Source: Acidobacteriota bacterium (lineage in GTDB: Bacteria; Acidobacteriota; Terriglobia; Bryobacterales; Bryobacteraceae). From it: 8,948 nucleotides of DNA. A model generated the notes under the pieces. It did no database searches. It was not told the DNA's origin and saw only the letters and a list, made by a program, of their open reading frames with translations. This document shows, piece after piece, positions 7,102 through 8,948 of this stretch (position 1 is its first letter; every line of letters begins with the position of its first letter). The position numbers and the translations under genes are program-made. The stretch is from NCBI GenBank assembly GCA_021788955.1, contig JAJYKC010000055.1, positions 1 through 8,948 on the forward strand. Reading direction: 5' to 3'.

Positions 7102-8948
7102 ATGGGCCTGTGGCGTGGTTTGCGGGCGGCGGTGCGGCAGATCGGGCGGACGCCGGGGTTGAGCGCGGCGATTGTGGCGACGCTGGCGCTGTGCATTGGG
7201 GCGAACACGGCGATTTATAGCGTGATTGACGCGGTGATGCTGAAGCCACTTCCCTACCCCGAGCCGGAGCGGCTTGCGTCGCTGGCTCGCGTTGTGCGGT
7301 CGGCGCGCGGGGAGACGGTGCAGTTCAATGTCGATGGGACGGAGTGGGAGGCGGTGCACCGCGGGGCGAGGCGGATCGAAGCGGCGGCGTATGGCGGCGG
7401 GTCGGGGGTGAACCTGAAGGCCGGCGGGCGGGTGGAGTACGTGCAGCAGGGGCGGGTTTCGGCGGGTTATTTCCGGGTGCTGGGGATGGCGCCGGAGGTG
7501 GGGCGGGAGTTCGACGCGACGGAGGATACGCCGGGCGGACCGCAGGTGGCGGTACTGAGCTACCACCTCTGGCAGCGGGATTTCGGGGGTGACCGGGGGA
7601 TTGCCGGGCGGACGATTGAGCTGCGCGGCGAGCCGTTCACTGTGGTGGGCGTGATGCCCGAGAGTTTCGTGAGCGATGAAAGGGTGGATTTGTGGACGCC
7701 GCTGCGGCCTTCGGCAACCGGGGAAGGCGGGGGGACGAATTATGGGGTGATCGCGCGGCTGAAGCCGGGCGTGAAGTGGAGCGAAGCTTCGACGGAGGTG
7801 GCGGCTCTGGAGCAGCCGGTGCTGGCCGAGGAGATCGCTCATTTTCAGGGGATGCGGCCGGGATTTCGGATGAGCATGCGGCTGGATTCGATGCAGAAGG
7901 CGCTGGCGAGCCGGGTGCGGGCGTCGCTGGTTCCGTTGTGGGCGGCGGTAGGGGCGGTGCTGCTGATCGGGTGCGTGAACATTGCGGGGCTCCTGCTGGC
8001 GCAGGCGGCGGCGCGGCGGCGGGAGATTGCGACGCGGATGGCGCTGGGAGCGGCGCGGGCGAGAATTGTTGGTCAGCTTCTGGCTGAGAGCGTATTGCTG
8101 GCGCTGGCCGGGGGAGCAGTGGGGCTGGTGGTGGCACGGGTCGCGCTCGAGGGGTTGAAGCTGCTGGGGATGGAGGGGTTTGACCTGTGGCATCCGGTGC
8201 AGCTCGATGCGCGGGTGCTGTTGGTGACGCTGGGGGTGACGCTGGCGGCGAGCGTGGTGTTTGGGCTGGCGCCGGCGCTGGAAACGACGCGGCTGGATAT
8301 AAGGGCGGTGCTGCTCGAAGGCGGGCGCGGGACGCCGGGGCGGCGGCAGAGGCGGCTGCGGCAGGTGCTGGTCGGCGGGGAGATTGCGCTGGGGATGGCA
8401 CTGGTGGCGACGGCGGGGCTGCTGGTCCAGACTCTTGCATATCTGCAGGGGTTGGACCCGGGGTTCGATGCGAGCCATGTGCTGACGGCGCAGCTATCGC
8501 TTGAAGACGCCCGGTACCGGACGGCGGCGAGCGTGGATGGCCTGATGCGGAAAAGCCTCGACCGGATCCGCGCGCTGCCGGGAGTGGAAGCGGCGGGGGT
8601 GGGGCTGTCGCTGCCGTATCAACGTCCGTTGAACGACAGCGTGCGGATTAGCGACGGGCCGAGGCCTGGTGAGGCTCCCACGGACATGATTTTCGTTTCG
8701 CCGGGATACTTCGAGGCGCTGCGGATGCGGTTGATGTCGGGGCGGACGTTCGCGGAGCGGGACAGCGCAGTGGGCGCAGCCGTGGTGAACGATGCGTTTG
8801 CGCGCAAGTACCTGGCGGGACAGAATCCGCTCGGGAGGCATCTCGAGTTGGGGAAGAAGCAGGCAGAGATTGTTGGACTGGTGGCTTCGACGCCGCAGCA
8901 CAGCGGATTGTTCGATCTCGGGCCGTTGGCCCCCACGCCCACCGTCTA
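7102..8948 (+). CDS. ADOP-type duplicated MacB/FtsX permease, C-terminus beyond the window
   Basis: The frame is open from ATG 7102 to the right edge (615 codons, last codon incomplete). Residues 1-20 are a short cytoplasmic start and about 21-44 the first membrane helix ([20 protein letters not shown] and on). Residues about 50-270 are a MacB-type periplasmic domain, with [14 protein letters not shown] (115-128) and [11 protein letters not shown] (179-189). Residues about 274-393 form an FtsX permease core with [18 protein letters not shown] (306-323) between membrane segments. After a basic linker (414-424) a second half begins with a membrane helix (427-445) and another periplasmic domain ([19 protein letters not shown], 532-550). 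The second FtsX core is missing past the edge; full ADOP proteins have about 800 residues. Related MacB proteins couple an ATPase to envelope transport; ADOP proteins occur without an adjacent ATPase, and none is seen here. The substrate is unknown. GTG 7099 directly precedes ATG 7102 in frame; neither has a clear Shine-Dalgarno sequence. Codons end mostly in G. Confidence 0.9.
   Translation, partial: MGLWRGLRAAVRQIGRTPGLSAAIVATLALCIGANTAIYSVIDAVMLKPLPYPEPERLASLARVVRSARGETVQFNVDGTEWEAVHRGARRIEAAAYGGGSGVNLKAGGRVEYVQQGRVSAGYFRVLGMAPEVGREFDATEDTPGGPQVAVLSYHLWQRDFGGDRGIAGRTIELRGEPFTVVGVMPESFVSDERVDLWTPLRPSATGEGGGTNYGVIARLKPGVKWSEASTEVAALEQPVLAEEIAHFQGMRPGFRMSMRLDSMQKALASRVRASLVPLWAAVGAVLLIGCVNIAGLLLAQAAARRREIATRMALGAARARIVGQLLAESVLLALAGGAVGLVVARVALEGLKLLGMEGFDLWHPVQLDARVLLVTLGVTLAASVVFGLAPALETTRLDIRAVLLEGGRGTPGRRQRRLRQVLVGGEIALGMALVATAGLLVQTLAYLQGLDPGFDASHVLTAQLSLEDARYRTAASVDGLMRKSLDRIRALPGVEAAGVGLSLPYQRPLNDSVRISDGPRPGEAPTDMIFVSPGYFEALRMRLMSGRTFAERDSAVGAAVVNDAFARKYLAGQNPLGRHLELGKKQAEIVGLVASTPQHSGLFDLGPLAPTPTV

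Noticed and set aside
7006..8478. A 491-codon open extension upstream of hemB on the minus strand, making an 813-residue fusion.
   Set aside because: It is antisense to the permease, whose translation shows clear family motifs. The extension is rich in Arg, Pro and His, as antisense frames of GC-rich genes are, and the HemB part alone has normal length and a ribosome binding site at 7005.
1..8948. tRNA or rRNA genes, CRISPR arrays, insertion sequences, attachment sites.
   Set aside because: No cloverleaf, repeat-spacer pattern, transposase or terminal inverted repeats were seen on either strand by reading. The spaces between genes are all shorter than 170 bases.

Overview
The window is GC-rich bacterial DNA and most resembles Acidobacteriota of the Solibacter/Bryobacterales type. 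The main reason is a two-half MacB/FtsX-type permease with no ATPase gene beside it, the pattern of the acidobacterial duplicated orphan permease (ADOP) family. A large secreted TPR protein and a Tat-exported glycosidase-like protein fit that background. The taxonomic call is an inference from protein resemblance; there is no rRNA or other marker here.

Layout: (1) 1-1846, minus strand: a secreted TPR-repeat protein, cut by the left edge. (2) 1847-2011: a divergent intergenic region with a good -10 box for the TPR gene and a 10-base palindrome. (3) 2012-2971 plus: miaA, tRNA dimethylallyltransferase. (4) 2990-5107 plus, 18 bases after miaA: a Tat-exported protein with a glycoside-hydrolase-like barrel and a beta-galactosidase-trimerisation-like domain. 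(5) 5108-5254: a spacer with a 12-base palindrome and two mutually exclusive inverted repeats. (6) 5255-6016 plus: an unrecognised 253-residue protein whose base usage differs from its neighbours. (7) 6037-7005 minus: hemB, porphobilinogen synthase, convergent with gene 6. (8) 7006-7101: a divergent spacer with short direct repeats. (9) 7102-8948 plus: the ADOP-type permease, cut by the right edge.

These genes do not form one pathway. miaA (tRNA modification) and hemB (tetrapyrrole synthesis) are housekeeping genes. They sit among envelope or secreted proteins: the TPR protein, the glycosidase-like protein and the permease. Only miaA and the glycosidase-like gene are close enough to share a transcript.

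Two signals go beyond the gene list. First, the plus strand is G-rich almost throughout, whichever strand is coding: plus-strand genes end codons mostly in G and minus-strand genes mostly in C. This suggests a strong replication-linked strand asymmetry with plus as the leading strand. Second, the orphan gene at 5255-6016 breaks that pattern and has lower GC3. With its unusual upstream region, it is the best candidate here for a recently acquired, undescribed function.
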